NCBI GenBank assembly: GCA_022539475.1
Contig: VCMS01000023.1
Span: 248,001-312,000 of the forward strand
Length of the DNA: 64,000 bases
Origin: Gracilaria domingensis
Lineage: Eukaryota; Rhodophyta; Florideophyceae; Gracilariales; Gracilariaceae
Reading direction: 5' to 3'
Below, piece by piece: positions 51,022 through 60,603 of this stretch (its first letter is position 1; every line of letters starts with the position of its first letter). The translations under genes were made by a program, and so were the position numbers. A model generated the notes under the pieces. That model worked only from the letters and a program-made list of their open reading frames with translations. It was not told the origin of the DNA and did no database searches.

Positions 51022-51245
51022 CTGGCGCGCCGCAACGTGCGGCGCGCGAGCTTCCAAAGCCTGCTTAGCGGCGGGCGCGCCGCAGCCAGCGGCGCGCGAC
51101 GCGCAACTTCATTATCCTCCTCTTCAGGCGCGCCGCAGCGAGCGGCGCGCGACTTCTTCATCTCCGTCGGGGGCGCGCCGCGGCGCGCGGCGCGAAACCT
51201 CATCATCCTTGCCGCCGCGTCGTGGCGCACGGCGCGCAGCGGTGG
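51022..51245. repeat. Array of GC-rich hairpins in element A LTR
   Basis: Four stem-loops share GCGCGCCGC / GCGGCGCGC arms, the first perfect with a 3-base loop: GCGCGCCGCA-ACG-TGCGGCGCGC. They are separated by 15-25 bases and followed by a weaker fifth. In element orientation they begin ~120 nt into U3. The same array is in the right LTR (60258-60480). Confidence 0.85.
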
Positions 51246-51362
51246 GCGCAGACGGCGGGAGTGACGGCGCAGTCCAGGGGTGGAAGGTGTCGGAGATATA
51301 GAAAAAAATTGTTCGGGAGTGTCCCTGGGGTGGCAGGACACTCCTCTGCATCCGCCTCCACA

Positions 51363-51373
51363 CACTCCCCAAC
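51363..51373 (-). other. Polypurine tract of element A
   Basis: Directly next to the 3' LTR; read on the minus strand it is GTTGGGGAGTG, purine-rich as expected for the plus-strand primer. Confidence 0.6.
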
Positions 51374-51417
51374 TCAGCGGTCGCTACGCCTGGGCGACCA
51401 TGAACTTACGGTTTTGA

Positions 51418-52038
51418 TCAATGTTCCAAGGGTCCGTCCCGCGAAATCTCTTCGGTAGTATACCTGAAAGGGTGTGGAGGTTCTGGATACTCAGGACCTG
51501 GTTCAAAGTCAACAAGGAACTCTTCATGATTTTCAATGCGACGAATGTAGTCTTCCACCTGCTCTTCGTGCGTCGCAGCAGCTGGTAGATGTCCATACTT
51601 TCCAATGACATAGTGATATATAAAGAAGATCGTTGCATCAGCGCCTAGTCGGTTCATCTGCGGATGGAGCCTTCTAGCCAATCTGCCAAGCATCACATGG
51701 GCATACTGCGTAAAATACTGACCGTATACGAGATGAATACTCAAGCAGAGATGAAAGCAATTCCAAACAATACAATGCTTCTCCCAGTCCTCACATTCTA
51801 GTGGGGAGAGCCAGTTCTCAAGTGTACGCCCACCGATTTCCATCTCCAAGTAGTTCACGTCCTGGTTGTAGACTTCGTAGTCAACAATTATCGGCATTGC
51901 AAGAAGAGCCGGCGTTACTGAAGTGGTTTCTTCAATCTGGAGCGGAGGAGGTACGTCACCGCGATCTTGATCATATGCTAGATCGATCTCGAAAGCTTCT
52001 CCAGCTTCAATCCGCTGCAGGAAGCTTGACACCTCCAC
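51418..52038 (-). CDS. Element A second ORF, related to the Pol C-terminal tail
   Basis: About 206 codons downstream of the Gag-Pol frame and in another frame, with no ATG at its 5' end, so how it is expressed is unclear. Its centre (RTLENWLSP...W...LHPQMNRLGADATIFFIYHYVIGKYG) aligns by eye with the last ~85 residues of the Gag-Pol frame (RLSEWLSP...W...FVFYYYHF). I infer a duplicated domain. It is not a recognisable envelope protein: no signal peptide or long membrane anchor. Confidence 0.5.
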   Translation of the reverse strand: MEVSSFLQRIEAGEAFEIDLAYDQDRGDVPPPLQIEETTSVTPALLAMPIIVDYEVYNQDVNYLEMEIGGRTLENWLSPLECEDWEKHCIVWNCFHLCLSIHLVYGQYFTQYAHVMLGRLARRLHPQMNRLGADATIFFIYHYVIGKYGHLPAAATHEEQVEDYIRRIENHEEFLVDFEPGPEYPEPPHPFRYTTEEISRDGPLEH

Positions 52039-52065
52039 TCCGTAAGTTCGCTGCGGGGGAAGATG

Positions 52066-55000
52066 TCAATAGCGAGCCACCGCAAAGTGATAGTAGTAAA
52101 AGACAAACTGCTGACCCACAAGCGGTATAATGAAAGGGTTCACCCTTCCTGTCAATGAGACCAGCTTAGTAAGAAGGCCCTCGGTTATGTAGGGTCCATG
52201 TCGTTTGAAAGTCCCGAGGTAAACATGTAATAGGTTCCATGCGATCTTCTGTAGATCGTTTGTACTCGTGCTGACAGGGGAAAGCCATTCAGAAAGTCTC
52301 CATCCAGCCACAATTATCCTCAGATAATCAGCAGGGGGTCTGGTGGGGTTTGGAACCTCTTGTAGCACGACCGGGCATGCCGCTTCGGGCTGATTATTTC
52401 TTTCATGTCGTACTGTTCTAGGGATCAGATGCCTTGGTCTAGGATGGTAAGGTCTTAAGCGTCTCGCATGAATGCCCCTTCTCGACATACGTCGGTGTGG
52501 AGAAACCAATATGTACCGAGGATGATTGGCCCGAACGATGTGGCATGGTCCATAAAACTTTGATTTGAATGATGGCCATTTCACCGAAGGATTAAGGGCT
52601 TCGCCACGCATTACCAGTACCTGGTCTCCAGCAGCGAACCGATGTCCACGGCGCTCATCGTCTTGACGGTGAGGCTGCTGCAATACCCTTGTGGCCCTCC
52701 CAAGAGTGGAGGCTTGTAGTTCCACCTCACGATGATCAAGTGACGGCGTGGCTATCAGGGAAGGAGGATCTGATGGATGCATTTGGGGCCGTACTCCATA
52801 CATGAGCTGAAATGGAGAATATCCTTCGGTCATTTGTCGAGTGCGATAACCATAGAGAACCTCCGGGAGTACTTCATCCCAATCGGAGTTCTGATCATGA
52901 ATCGTTTTCGCGATCGCCCTCTTGATCGTCCCTACCATTCTTTCTGCGCGTCCATTAGACATAGGTGCGTATGCGAGCACCGGTTTGAGAGTGATTTCAT
53001 GACGCATTAGATAAGCTTGGACACTTGACGCGAGAAAGGAGGTAGCGTTATCGGAGACAATCGTGCGGGGATAGCCGAAGGGCGCGACGATCTTCCTTCT
53101 AATAAAGTTGACTACATCGACTGCAGTAGATGTTCGAGTTGCCACTGCGATCGGCCATCCCGTGAGGTGCTCGACCCCAATGAGCAAGAATCGGTTTCCG
53201 TTCCTTGTCACCCTAAGGGGTCCGGCGAAATCAATTGAAAACGTGTGGAAGATATCCGTCAGCGGGGCTCGTTGCCCCGCTCGGTAAGCAAGAAAAGATC
53301 CCATGAACTGGCAGCCATCACAACTCTTGACGTAGGTTGTGACATCAGAGTGAATATTGGGCCACCAGAATCGATCAATGACGTGCCTTCTGGTCGCCGT
53401 GATATCCCAGTGTCCCACATCGTCATGAAATGTTTTCAAGAGTTTACGCCTTTCATTGACGTTAGGAAGGAGTCGTAACCCGGACCCCATTCTACGATAC
53501 AACTGCCCATTCCATACCATAAACTTCTTAGAATTCCTTTTGATCGCCCCTCTGAGGCTCGAGTTGGGCTCATCGACCGGAAGGTCGCTCAGATATCGAC
53601 CAATATTTGCATAATAAGGTTCGAGGCCTGAGAAAGCTTCACATGTAGGGGAAGAAACAGTAGTCGCCACTTCTGGAGCATGATGCCCCCTTATCGTGGA
53701 GTAGCGAGAAAGATAATCAGCAGCGCAATTCTTATCCCCTGAGCGGTACACAACCTCGAACTCGTATTCAGCTAGGAAATCGAGCCACCTGGCCAATCGC
53801 CCATGTACATCCTTCTTCTGAAACGCATACTTCAGCGCCTGATGGTCTGTAATCAATTGAAATGGCTTTGATCCAAGAAGGTATAGTCGGAATTTCTTGA
53901 ACGCGAAGATGACAGCAAGCGCCTCCTGCTCACAGACCGCGTAGTTCCTTTCAGCTGCAGTCATAGTCCGGCTGGCATACTGAATTGGGTGAAACATGCC
54001 ATCAGATTTCTTCTGAGCGAGAACGGCGCCCAACGCAAATGAAGAAGCATCGGTTTCGACCCGAAACGGAGTGTCGAAGTCGGGAAAGGCCAACACTGGA
54101 GGACTGGTTAGCTTCTCCTTCAGGTCTTTGAAGGCTTCAACCATTTCGTTGTTGAACACTAGTTTCCGATTTCCGGACGTTGCTGAATGGAGAACTGCCG
54201 AAGTTTTGGCAAAGTGCTTGATAAACTGGCGGTAGTAGCCAGCGAGCCCAAGAAAGCTCCTCAATTCAGTGGTTGTCTTAGGGATCGGAGCCGCCTTGAT
54301 GGCCTCTATTTTCTTCACGTCCACTGCAACTCCGCTCTGGTCGACAACATGTCCGAGCAGTTCAATCTTGGGATGGGCAAAGTCGCACTTAGAGATCTTC
54401 AGCTTCAACCCATGGGAGGCAATTGTCCTTAGTACTAACTTGATGTGCTCGACGTGATCCTCTAAGGTTTTTGAATAGATAACCACGTCGTCCAGATAGA
54501 CCCTTACAAACGGATACTTGTTGAGGATAGAGTCCATCATTCTTTGGAATGTTGAGGGGGCGTTCATCAAGCCGAAGGGCATGACCTCAAACTGATAGGT
54601 TCCTTGACGGCAAACAAAGGTGGTCATCTCCTTACACCGAGGTGACATTCTGATCTGCCAGTACCCAGAGAAAAGGTCAAGCGTAGTGAAAAACGAACAG
54701 CCGCCTAAGTCATCAAAGATTTGTTCAATATGAGGTAAGGGCCATCTGTCCGCTTTCATAACTCGGTTCAGAGCTCGGTAGTCTACACAGAACCTTGGCT
54801 TGCCATCCTTTTTGGTCGCAATGACGATCGGAAAGGACCATGGCGATGTACAAGGTTTGATTATCCCAGCGTCAAGCATTTTACCGAGTTCCTTCTTGAC
54901 GACTTCGTCATGTCGCGGCGGAAGCCTACGAACTTTTGAGTGTATCGGAGTCTGGGTCGTCAGTGAGAACTCATGCATGACTGGTACATCTGCAGGTCGA

Positions 55001-58000
55001 AGATCATACAAAGACCAGGCGACCACACCAAGGTCAAGTAAAACACGAAGTAGTTCCTGTTGCTCCCTGCTGGGCAAGTGTGAAAGCCTTTTGAGGATGA
55101 CTTCTTCGTGACTCGTGTCAGCAGGGTAATCTCTTCGATCCAGTATACGACCTTTGCCATCAATCGCGACCGGATCTAGCAGGGAGTATTTGATCTCAGG
55201 AGCGGGACACGCAACCTTCGGCTCACTATCACGTGAAGTAGAGTGTCCTTCACCAGAGCCAGTGGTACGCGGCTCTGTTTGCGAGGGGTCGGGTTGATCT
55301 TCCAACTCTCTAACAGGTGGTGGGGGGACCTGCGTCGACAACTCTTCTTGAGGAAGCTCTTCCTCGAAAGCAATCACGTAGCGGCCGTCGTCATCCTCCT
55401 CCAGTAGCCCGGTACGACCGAAAGGCATGTTGTGCATGCCGAGGTGAGGGGGGTGCGCTGGAGTGGGTACAGGGTACCGAATCTGGACACGAACCAAAAG
55501 AAAGTCGCTGATAAGTTCCCCTTCTTCAGGTGGTAGCAAAGTGACCTCGTCCGTAATCGGGATGGTGAGGACAGGGTCGCGGTAGAGAGGGGTACCAGAC
55601 AGCTGGACTTCTTCTGGTGAGGAACCATCTTCATCTTCTTCATGATCATCTTCATTTCCATTATTCACCACCTCCTCCTCTACTTCTACTTCTGCTTCAT
55701 GAACTCCTGCTTCTACTTCTACACAATCTTCATCTTCTTCGTCGTCCCTTCCAGAGTTCCTCTCTTCAGCTCCTCTACCGTTGTCAGTTGACAAAAGGGG
55801 AGGGTCAGGTGGTTGAAGGCTAGTGTCTGTCATGGAACTCTGAAAAGACGAGGGGTTCGCGGCGTGATAGACCGAGTGGTGCTGATCGTCATTCGGCTCA
55901 GCTAAACCGCTCAGTTGGTTATCGGCCTCATCGTTTCTGTTGTCAAGACTTATAACCATCACATGGTCTTCATGAGCTTCACTTTGCGATGGAACCGCGA
56001 GGGTTTCTCCATCAGCCGGTGCAGGTATAGGCCAGCCTACTCCGAAACGGACTACTGGTTCGGAGCTGTTGTCCAGCTCTAGGACACATATTTCTCCGTA
56101 CGGAAGTTCAGAGATGTGTGGATGAAGTTGTTCTCTGTCCGGTGGTTGAGGATAACGACGGTAGACTCGAAAGATAAGATAATCAGGCTGTCGTCTCACA
56201 TCTTCGGCTCGTAGAAGAACAACGTCATCCCTGACTGGGACAACGAGATCGCGTTCGTGCCCTCCATCCGATGGAGAACCTTCGGAGTCGTTGTCGTCTG
56301 CGCTTTCCTCCGATTCTTCATCGTTCTCAAATTCTCTATTTGCTTCCCCAGGGGCGTGAGGAGTAGTAATAGCAGGTTCTGGTTCAACATCATTCACACG
56401 CAATTGCCTAATGCCTTCCTCCAAATCCTGAGGATCAGCAGGGGAGGGGCTTTCCTGACCGAGACTCGTAGCACCAATATTCTCCAGTTCGTTCGCGGAT
56501 TCCTCTTCGAGTGGTTGTAAGGAGTCTTGTTCTTCATTCATAGTATTCAAAGCATATACTGACGTGTCAACTTTGTCTTTCGAGAAAGTGATCGCGTATC
56601 CTTCGTAGTCGCTCTCCGAACTCTCAGAGAAGAACGACTCTGAAGCGGAAGTGAAATCCTCACTATCGGTGTGTTCATTCTCTTCGTCGAACACTACACT
56701 AGGGCGATGGTAATCGAGAGGCAAAACAACAGATGCGCCGTCAAATTGCATAGAGACTTGCTGAGTACCGAGGTCCAAGCAGGCTTGGAGTGACTCAAGA
56801 GCAGGACAGCCAACGATCACATTGAAGGGAGGCTTCTCAACGACCAGGAAATCCAACGGGACGCGGAGAGAACCAAACTCGAGGGGAACATCGTGCAGGC
56901 TTCCGCGAACTAAGGATTTGGTTCCGTCGGCAACGACAATTCTCCTACTCGACGGTTTCATCTCCAACGATAACCGGTTGCATAACGCAATAGACATAAG
57001 ATTAGGGATAGCACCAGAGTCCAGCAGCGCCTGGGAACTAGTGCCATAGACAGTAACATTCACCACTTTGAGAGTCTGAGGGAGTGAATGAGTATGAGCG
57101 TAACTGACACGCCTTGACGAAAAACCTCCGGAAAGAATGCGCCGAATGTCTTTCTTGGCCTCGTCCGCATCACCGCGGACTAGTTGACCAAAAGTGATAC
57201 CAGAAGGGGCTCTCGCCAATTCTTCGTAAATGTTATATTTCCCAACGTGTTCTTGGATCTTCACTCTCCGGGACTTCCCCTTAGACTTCTTCCCAGTGCC
57301 CTTCCTAGTCCTTGTCGACTTCTTGGGAGGGTTTTTGGCTTGCTGAGAGGCAGTCCTGGTGGTATGGGATTCGGGGAACATTACGGGTGAAATCCCTGAG
57401 AGAGGGCCAGTTCGTGGTTGCTTGGGCAGAGGCTCCCCTTCCGCGTCTCTTTTCGCGGTTGCAACGTGGTCTTCATCATCTGAAGGGTCAGCAATGACAA
57501 CTGAGACTTGGTTCTCGTCTGTCTTCTGAGAAGCTCGTTTCTCTTTGAGCAACTTCTCCCTTTCTGATTCAGACTTCACATCTTCGAATGACACTTTTCG
57601 CACAGTATCATCATTATTCCTTCTCCAGCACGTAGTTGCAGAGTGACCTAACTTGCCACAAACACTACATCGTGTGCCTCGATGCGGGTTAAGCTCACAT
57701 CGTGCTGCGAAGTGACCAGGTTGGCTACAATACGAACAAACCTTCTCCGTATCCTGACGTCCAATGGTTGTCGCAGCGCTCTGAGTCTTCTTCACTAGGA
57801 GGTGCAACTGTGCCATCTGGTCAGCCAACTGATCCACTTTCGACTCCAGCGGACTTGGACGAGCGGGCTCCTTAGCACGTTGAAGAATGTGCTTTGCCGG
57901 TGGGAAAGCGTTAAGGGTACCATACGACCCGAGAGCTTTCTTTCCGCCAACAAAGTCCTTAACGAGGGCCTTCAAGGATTCATAGTCATCTGTTCCACGG

Positions 58001-58467
58001 AATATGACAAACTGCGCAAGATCTGCAAACTCCATGACAGCGTTTCGTAGTAACCCGAACTTAGCTTTCGAGTTAAAACCAGCCTGATCGAAGAAAGAGT
58101 CCATCTTCTTCAAGGACCCTAGCAGATCGACATAATCTAAACGTGCCGAAACTGCCCGGCGAATTCTCTCCGCCGGTTCCTCAATTGCACCGAAACGCTC
58201 GATCAAAGCGAGCTTCACTGTCTGATAGTCCTTCGCTTCATTCGAAAGAGAGCCGTCAACAGCATAATTGTCATAGTAAAAGTCAAACGCTTCACCCTCA
58301 AGATAGCCGAGCAACTTCATAGCCCGAACACTATCCTCTTCGTTGGGAGTAGCGACATTCTCAAAGTAAAACAGAAACTTCCTTACGTCGACGGCAGAAC
58401 CATCGAAGGAAATCACACCAGACTCAGGAGAACCAGACCCTCCTCGAGAGTACCATGTGGACGCCAT
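52066..58467 (-). CDS. Element A Gag-Pol polyprotein
   Basis: One uninterrupted frame of 2133 aa from the ATG at 58467. Gag ends with two CCHC zinc knuckles (~244-281: CSYCSQPGHFAARC, CSVCGKLGHSATTC). The protease has ALLDSGA (~480-486). A ~550-residue acidic region follows, with a duplicated ~70-residue domain (see findings). Reverse transcriptase shows FCVDYRALN, LDLFSGYWQIRM and YLDDVV (~1322); RNase H has VETDASSFALG; integrase has the zinc-binding H-H-C-C and the D,D-E core (IDFAGPL, SDNATSF, NGRAERM), with no chromodomain seen. A non-standard ~110-residue tail ends the protein. Being read as one frame without a shift is a known layout in some Ty3/gypsy lineages. Confidence 0.93.
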   Translation of the reverse strand: MASTWYSRGGSGSPESGVISFDGSAVDVRKFLFYFENVATPNEEDSVRAMKLLGYLEGEAFDFYYDNYAVDGSLSNEAKDYQTVKLALIERFGAIEEPAERIRRAVSARLDYVDLLGSLKKMDSFFDQAGFNSKAKFGLLRNAVMEFADLAQFVIFRGTDDYESLKALVKDFVGGKKALGSYGTLNAFPPAKHILQRAKEPARPSPLESKVDQLADQMAQLHLLVKKTQSAATTIGRQDTEKVCSYCSQPGHFAARCELNPHRGTRCSVCGKLGHSATTCWRRNNDDTVRKVSFEDVKSESEREKLLKEKRASQKTDENQVSVVIADPSDDEDHVATAKRDAEGEPLPKQPRTGPLSGISPVMFPESHTTRTASQQAKNPPKKSTRTRKGTGKKSKGKSRRVKIQEHVGKYNIYEELARAPSGITFGQLVRGDADEAKKDIRRILSGGFSSRRVSYAHTHSLPQTLKVVNVTVYGTSSQALLDSGAIPNLMSIALCNRLSLEMKPSSRRIVVADGTKSLVRGSLHDVPLEFGSLRVPLDFLVVEKPPFNVIVGCPALESLQACLDLGTQQVSMQFDGASVVLPLDYHRPSVVFDEENEHTDSEDFTSASESFFSESSESDYEGYAITFSKDKVDTSVYALNTMNEEQDSLQPLEEESANELENIGATSLGQESPSPADPQDLEEGIRQLRVNDVEPEPAITTPHAPGEANREFENDEESEESADDNDSEGSPSDGGHERDLVVPVRDDVVLLRAEDVRRQPDYLIFRVYRRYPQPPDREQLHPHISELPYGEICVLELDNSSEPVVRFGVGWPIPAPADGETLAVPSQSEAHEDHVMVISLDNRNDEADNQLSGLAEPNDDQHHSVYHAANPSSFQSSMTDTSLQPPDPPLLSTDNGRGAEERNSGRDDEEDEDCVEVEAGVHEAEVEVEEEVVNNGNEDDHEEDEDGSSPEEVQLSGTPLYRDPVLTIPITDEVTLLPPEEGELISDFLLVRVQIRYPVPTPAHPPHLGMHNMPFGRTGLLEEDDDGRYVIAFEEELPQEELSTQVPPPPVRELEDQPDPSQTEPRTTGSGEGHSTSRDSEPKVACPAPEIKYSLLDPVAIDGKGRILDRRDYPADTSHEEVILKRLSHLPSREQQELLRVLLDLGVVAWSLYDLRPADVPVMHEFSLTTQTPIHSKVRRLPPRHDEVVKKELGKMLDAGIIKPCTSPWSFPIVIATKKDGKPRFCVDYRALNRVMKADRWPLPHIEQIFDDLGGCSFFTTLDLFSGYWQIRMSPRCKEMTTFVCRQGTYQFEVMPFGLMNAPSTFQRMMDSILNKYPFVRVYLDDVVIYSKTLEDHVEHIKLVLRTIASHGLKLKISKCDFAHPKIELLGHVVDQSGVAVDVKKIEAIKAAPIPKTTTELRSFLGLAGYYRQFIKHFAKTSAVLHSATSGNRKLVFNNEMVEAFKDLKEKLTSPPVLAFPDFDTPFRVETDASSFALGAVLAQKKSDGMFHPIQYASRTMTAAERNYAVCEQEALAVIFAFKKFRLYLLGSKPFQLITDHQALKYAFQKKDVHGRLARWLDFLAEYEFEVVYRSGDKNCAADYLSRYSTIRGHHAPEVATTVSSPTCEAFSGLEPYYANIGRYLSDLPVDEPNSSLRGAIKRNSKKFMVWNGQLYRRMGSGLRLLPNVNERRKLLKTFHDDVGHWDITATRRHVIDRFWWPNIHSDVTTYVKSCDGCQFMGSFLAYRAGQRAPLTDIFHTFSIDFAGPLRVTRNGNRFLLIGVEHLTGWPIAVATRTSTAVDVVNFIRRKIVAPFGYPRTIVSDNATSFLASSVQAYLMRHEITLKPVLAYAPMSNGRAERMVGTIKRAIAKTIHDQNSDWDEVLPEVLYGYRTRQMTEGYSPFQLMYGVRPQMHPSDPPSLIATPSLDHREVELQASTLGRATRVLQQPHRQDDERRGHRFAAGDQVLVMRGEALNPSVKWPSFKSKFYGPCHIVRANHPRYILVSPHRRMSRRGIHARRLRPYHPRPRHLIPRTVRHERNNQPEAACPVVLQEVPNPTRPPADYLRIIVAGWRLSEWLSPVSTSTNDLQKIAWNLLHVYLGTFKRHGPYITEGLLTKLVSLTGRVNPFIIPLVGQQFVFYYYHFAVARY
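58438..58455 (-). other. Primer-binding site of element A
   Basis: Begins immediately after the 5' LTR as TGGTACTCTCGAGG (minus strand). TGG at the start is complementary to a tRNA CCA end. The tRNA species is not identified. It lies inside the Gag-Pol reading frame. Confidence 0.55.
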
Positions 58468-60598
58468 TTTTGGGGGAAACAGCGCGGGTGGTAACAAACC
58501 CCAGGAGAGCGACACAATAAATGCTCGAGAGTACCAGCCCAAAGGGCGACAGATTCACGTAGCTCAGATGCCTGCAGGAGCAGACAAGATAACCCCAAGA
58601 TAGATGGAAACTCCCCGCAAACTGAAAGCAGGGGTAAGAATCAACCGAGGATATGGCTCAGCGTCCGATACCGAGAGCCAGCACAACAACAGAAAGCAGG
58701 GCCAACAGACCAAGACACACAAGAGCTGTCGGCGGGACAATAGTGTGGTAGGACTAAAGCGATGGAGTCTGTCGTCGATGCCACCACGAACCTAACAACC
58801 AGGCGAGGTAGCGACAGAAAGAAAACCAGCGCAATGCGTAACACTGCCAACGTCCGTCTGGGAGAACGGAGACGTAGTGATGGGTGATGGTCGCAATGTG
58901 CGAACGAGCCCAATGGAGGGCAGCACAAGGCGACTGGCTAGGGAACGGCGGGAGACCGGGCCGCCGGGAATAAGGAAATGTAGGGGGAAAGGCTGGTGGC
59001 AGGGAGGCGCAGACTGCGCTAAGGGAAGATGGGATTGCCAAAGGAAGGAAGGTTGGCGACGACGGAAGGGGAGGAAGAAAGGCGAGAGAGGCAAGGATGG
59101 GGGAAGTCGTCCAGAGGGGAAGTGATCTGCCCGAGTTGAGTTTGCAGCGAGCGCTCGAACTCGGGGGTTTATATCTACAATTGTGATAATGCATGGTCAC
59201 CGCAAGCGAACACCTAATATCATCTTTCACCAAGGCATTCAGAACGGCTCACCAGGTCAAATACTTGGTTGTGATACCGTTGTACGGTTCTTCGTTATGT
59301 CTCCTGTTCATTGGCTGTTGGTGATACGGTGCGCCGATTGTCGTCTTGTGACAAACAACTTAATATTGCTCACCATGTCCATAATAGGTAATAATGTCAA
59401 CGTACGGTTCTTCGTTATGTAGGTCGGTGGTTGGCCAGATTTCTTCTGGCTATTTAGGTTTTCAACTAGTCCTCCGGATGACATCCACCTTCCATGTCGT
59501 GCCATCGTGGCACTATCACGATTGTGCGTGCGTGACCAGTTATCATGGCGGTATATTCGATATTATAGTTACCCTTCGGTGCCTCTCAGGTCTGCCATGC
59601 TTCCCCTATCTTACCACCGCCTTTCAGGTGCCCATCTTTTGAACGATGTCAACTCCAAACGAAGTTATTGCTACTATGACCGACGACGATACCGACCATT
59701 CCGATGTTCCGCGTGCCAAATCAACCGTCCTGATCGAGAGCGAAGCAAAAGAAGTTACTGCGGACGCCATTCAGCTCGAGGAGGATGCCGCATTTGCGAA
59801 CGAAGACGACGTTGCCACTGAAGAACGTACCGAAGCGCAACTTTTCGCCTGCCAGGAGGCTCTATATGACTTCCTCTTCAAGCGTGGAATATCGATGGAT
59901 GAGCTCAAAGACAATCTTAACGAGCTCCTAGTACTGTTCGTGCGCGGGATTGGTGTTGGGTTGGCGCTTTCCATGATGGTGCTACGCTCCCCCTCCGCGC
60001 ACGCGCGCTTCATCTCGTTCATGACGCTGTGAAAGCTTTGTTGTCCTCTGATTGATATCCCTTTCTCGTATCTTCGATTGCCTCTTTGTCACAGAACTCC
60101 TGCTTCTCGATTAAATTGATTTGTATCCCCTGGTTGTATGTGTTCCGACGCGCGCGACAGAGCGCGCCACAACTTTCTGAGCTCCCCGAAGAGAGCGCTC
60201 CACTCACTGTCCTCCAGCGTCAGGTGCTGCGCGCACGTTCCTTTTCCTACCTTGCAGCTGGCGCGCCGCAACGTGCGGCGCGCGAGCTTCCAAAGCCTGC
60301 TTAGCGGCGGGCGCGCCGCAGCCAGCGGCGCGCGACGCGCAACTTCATTATCCTCCTCTTCAGGCGCGCCGCAGCGAGCGGCGCGCGACTTCTTCATCTC
60401 CGTCGGGGGCGCGCCGCGGCGCGCGGCGCGAAACCTCATCATCCTTGCCGCCGCGTCGCGGCGCACGGCGCGCAGCGGTGGGCGCAGACGGCGGGAGTGA
60501 CGGCGCAGTCCAGGGGTGGAAGGTGTCGGAGATATAGAAAAAAATTGTTCGGGAGTGTCCCTGGGGTGGCGGGACACTCCCCTGCATCCGCCTCCACA
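58456..60598 (-). repeat. Element A 5' LTR (right copy)
   Basis: 2143 bp, nearly identical to the left LTR. The element's transcript would start in this copy, downstream of the TATA box at plus-strand 59168-59175. The last ~12 bases of the LTR overlap the start of the Gag-Pol frame. Confidence 0.95.
59646..60032 (+). CDS. Antisense ORF in element A LTR (right copy)
   Basis: Counterpart of the frame in the left LTR, almost identical over the first ~115 residues; the two copies differ near the C-terminus. See the left copy for description. Confidence 0.35.
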   Translation: MSTPNEVIATMTDDDTDHSDVPRAKSTVLIESEAKEVTADAIQLEEDAAFANEDDVATEERTEAQLFACQEALYDFLFKRGISMDELKDNLNELLVLFVRGIGVGLALSMMVLRSPSAHARFISFMTL

Positions 60599-60603
60599 AT
60601 ATT
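60599..60603. repeat. Target site duplication of element A, right copy (ATATT)
   Basis: Matches 49212-49216. Confidence 0.9.

Larger units (their letters stand above)
49217..51362 (-). repeat. Element A 3' LTR (left copy)
   Basis: 2146 bp, bounded by TGTGGA and TCCACA. In element orientation U3 is ~1.4 kb, with a TATA box (GATATAAA, plus-strand 49931-49938). It contains four GC-rich hairpins near the U3 start, a 19-base direct repeat (GTACGGTTCTTCGTTATGT at 50045-50063 and 50164-50182) and an antisense reading frame. Confidence 0.95.
49217..60598 (-). mobile_element. Element A: young Ty3/gypsy LTR retrotransposon, looks whole
   Basis: 11.38 kb, read on the minus strand. Two LTRs of about 2.14 kb (49217-51362 and 58456-60598) have matching TGTGGA...TCCACA ends and a 5-bp target duplication. 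Only about 15 differences are visible between the LTRs, which indicates a recent insertion. Internal order from the 5' LTR: primer site, Gag with two zinc knuckles, protease, reverse transcriptase, RNase H, integrase (the Ty3/gypsy order), then a second short reading frame and a polypurine tract. It sits inside the older element B. No breaks in its main reading frame were seen. Confidence 0.95.

Noticed and set aside
51418-52038. Envelope protein in element A
   Set aside because: No signal peptide, no long membrane anchor, no cysteine pattern. It resembles the Pol tail instead.
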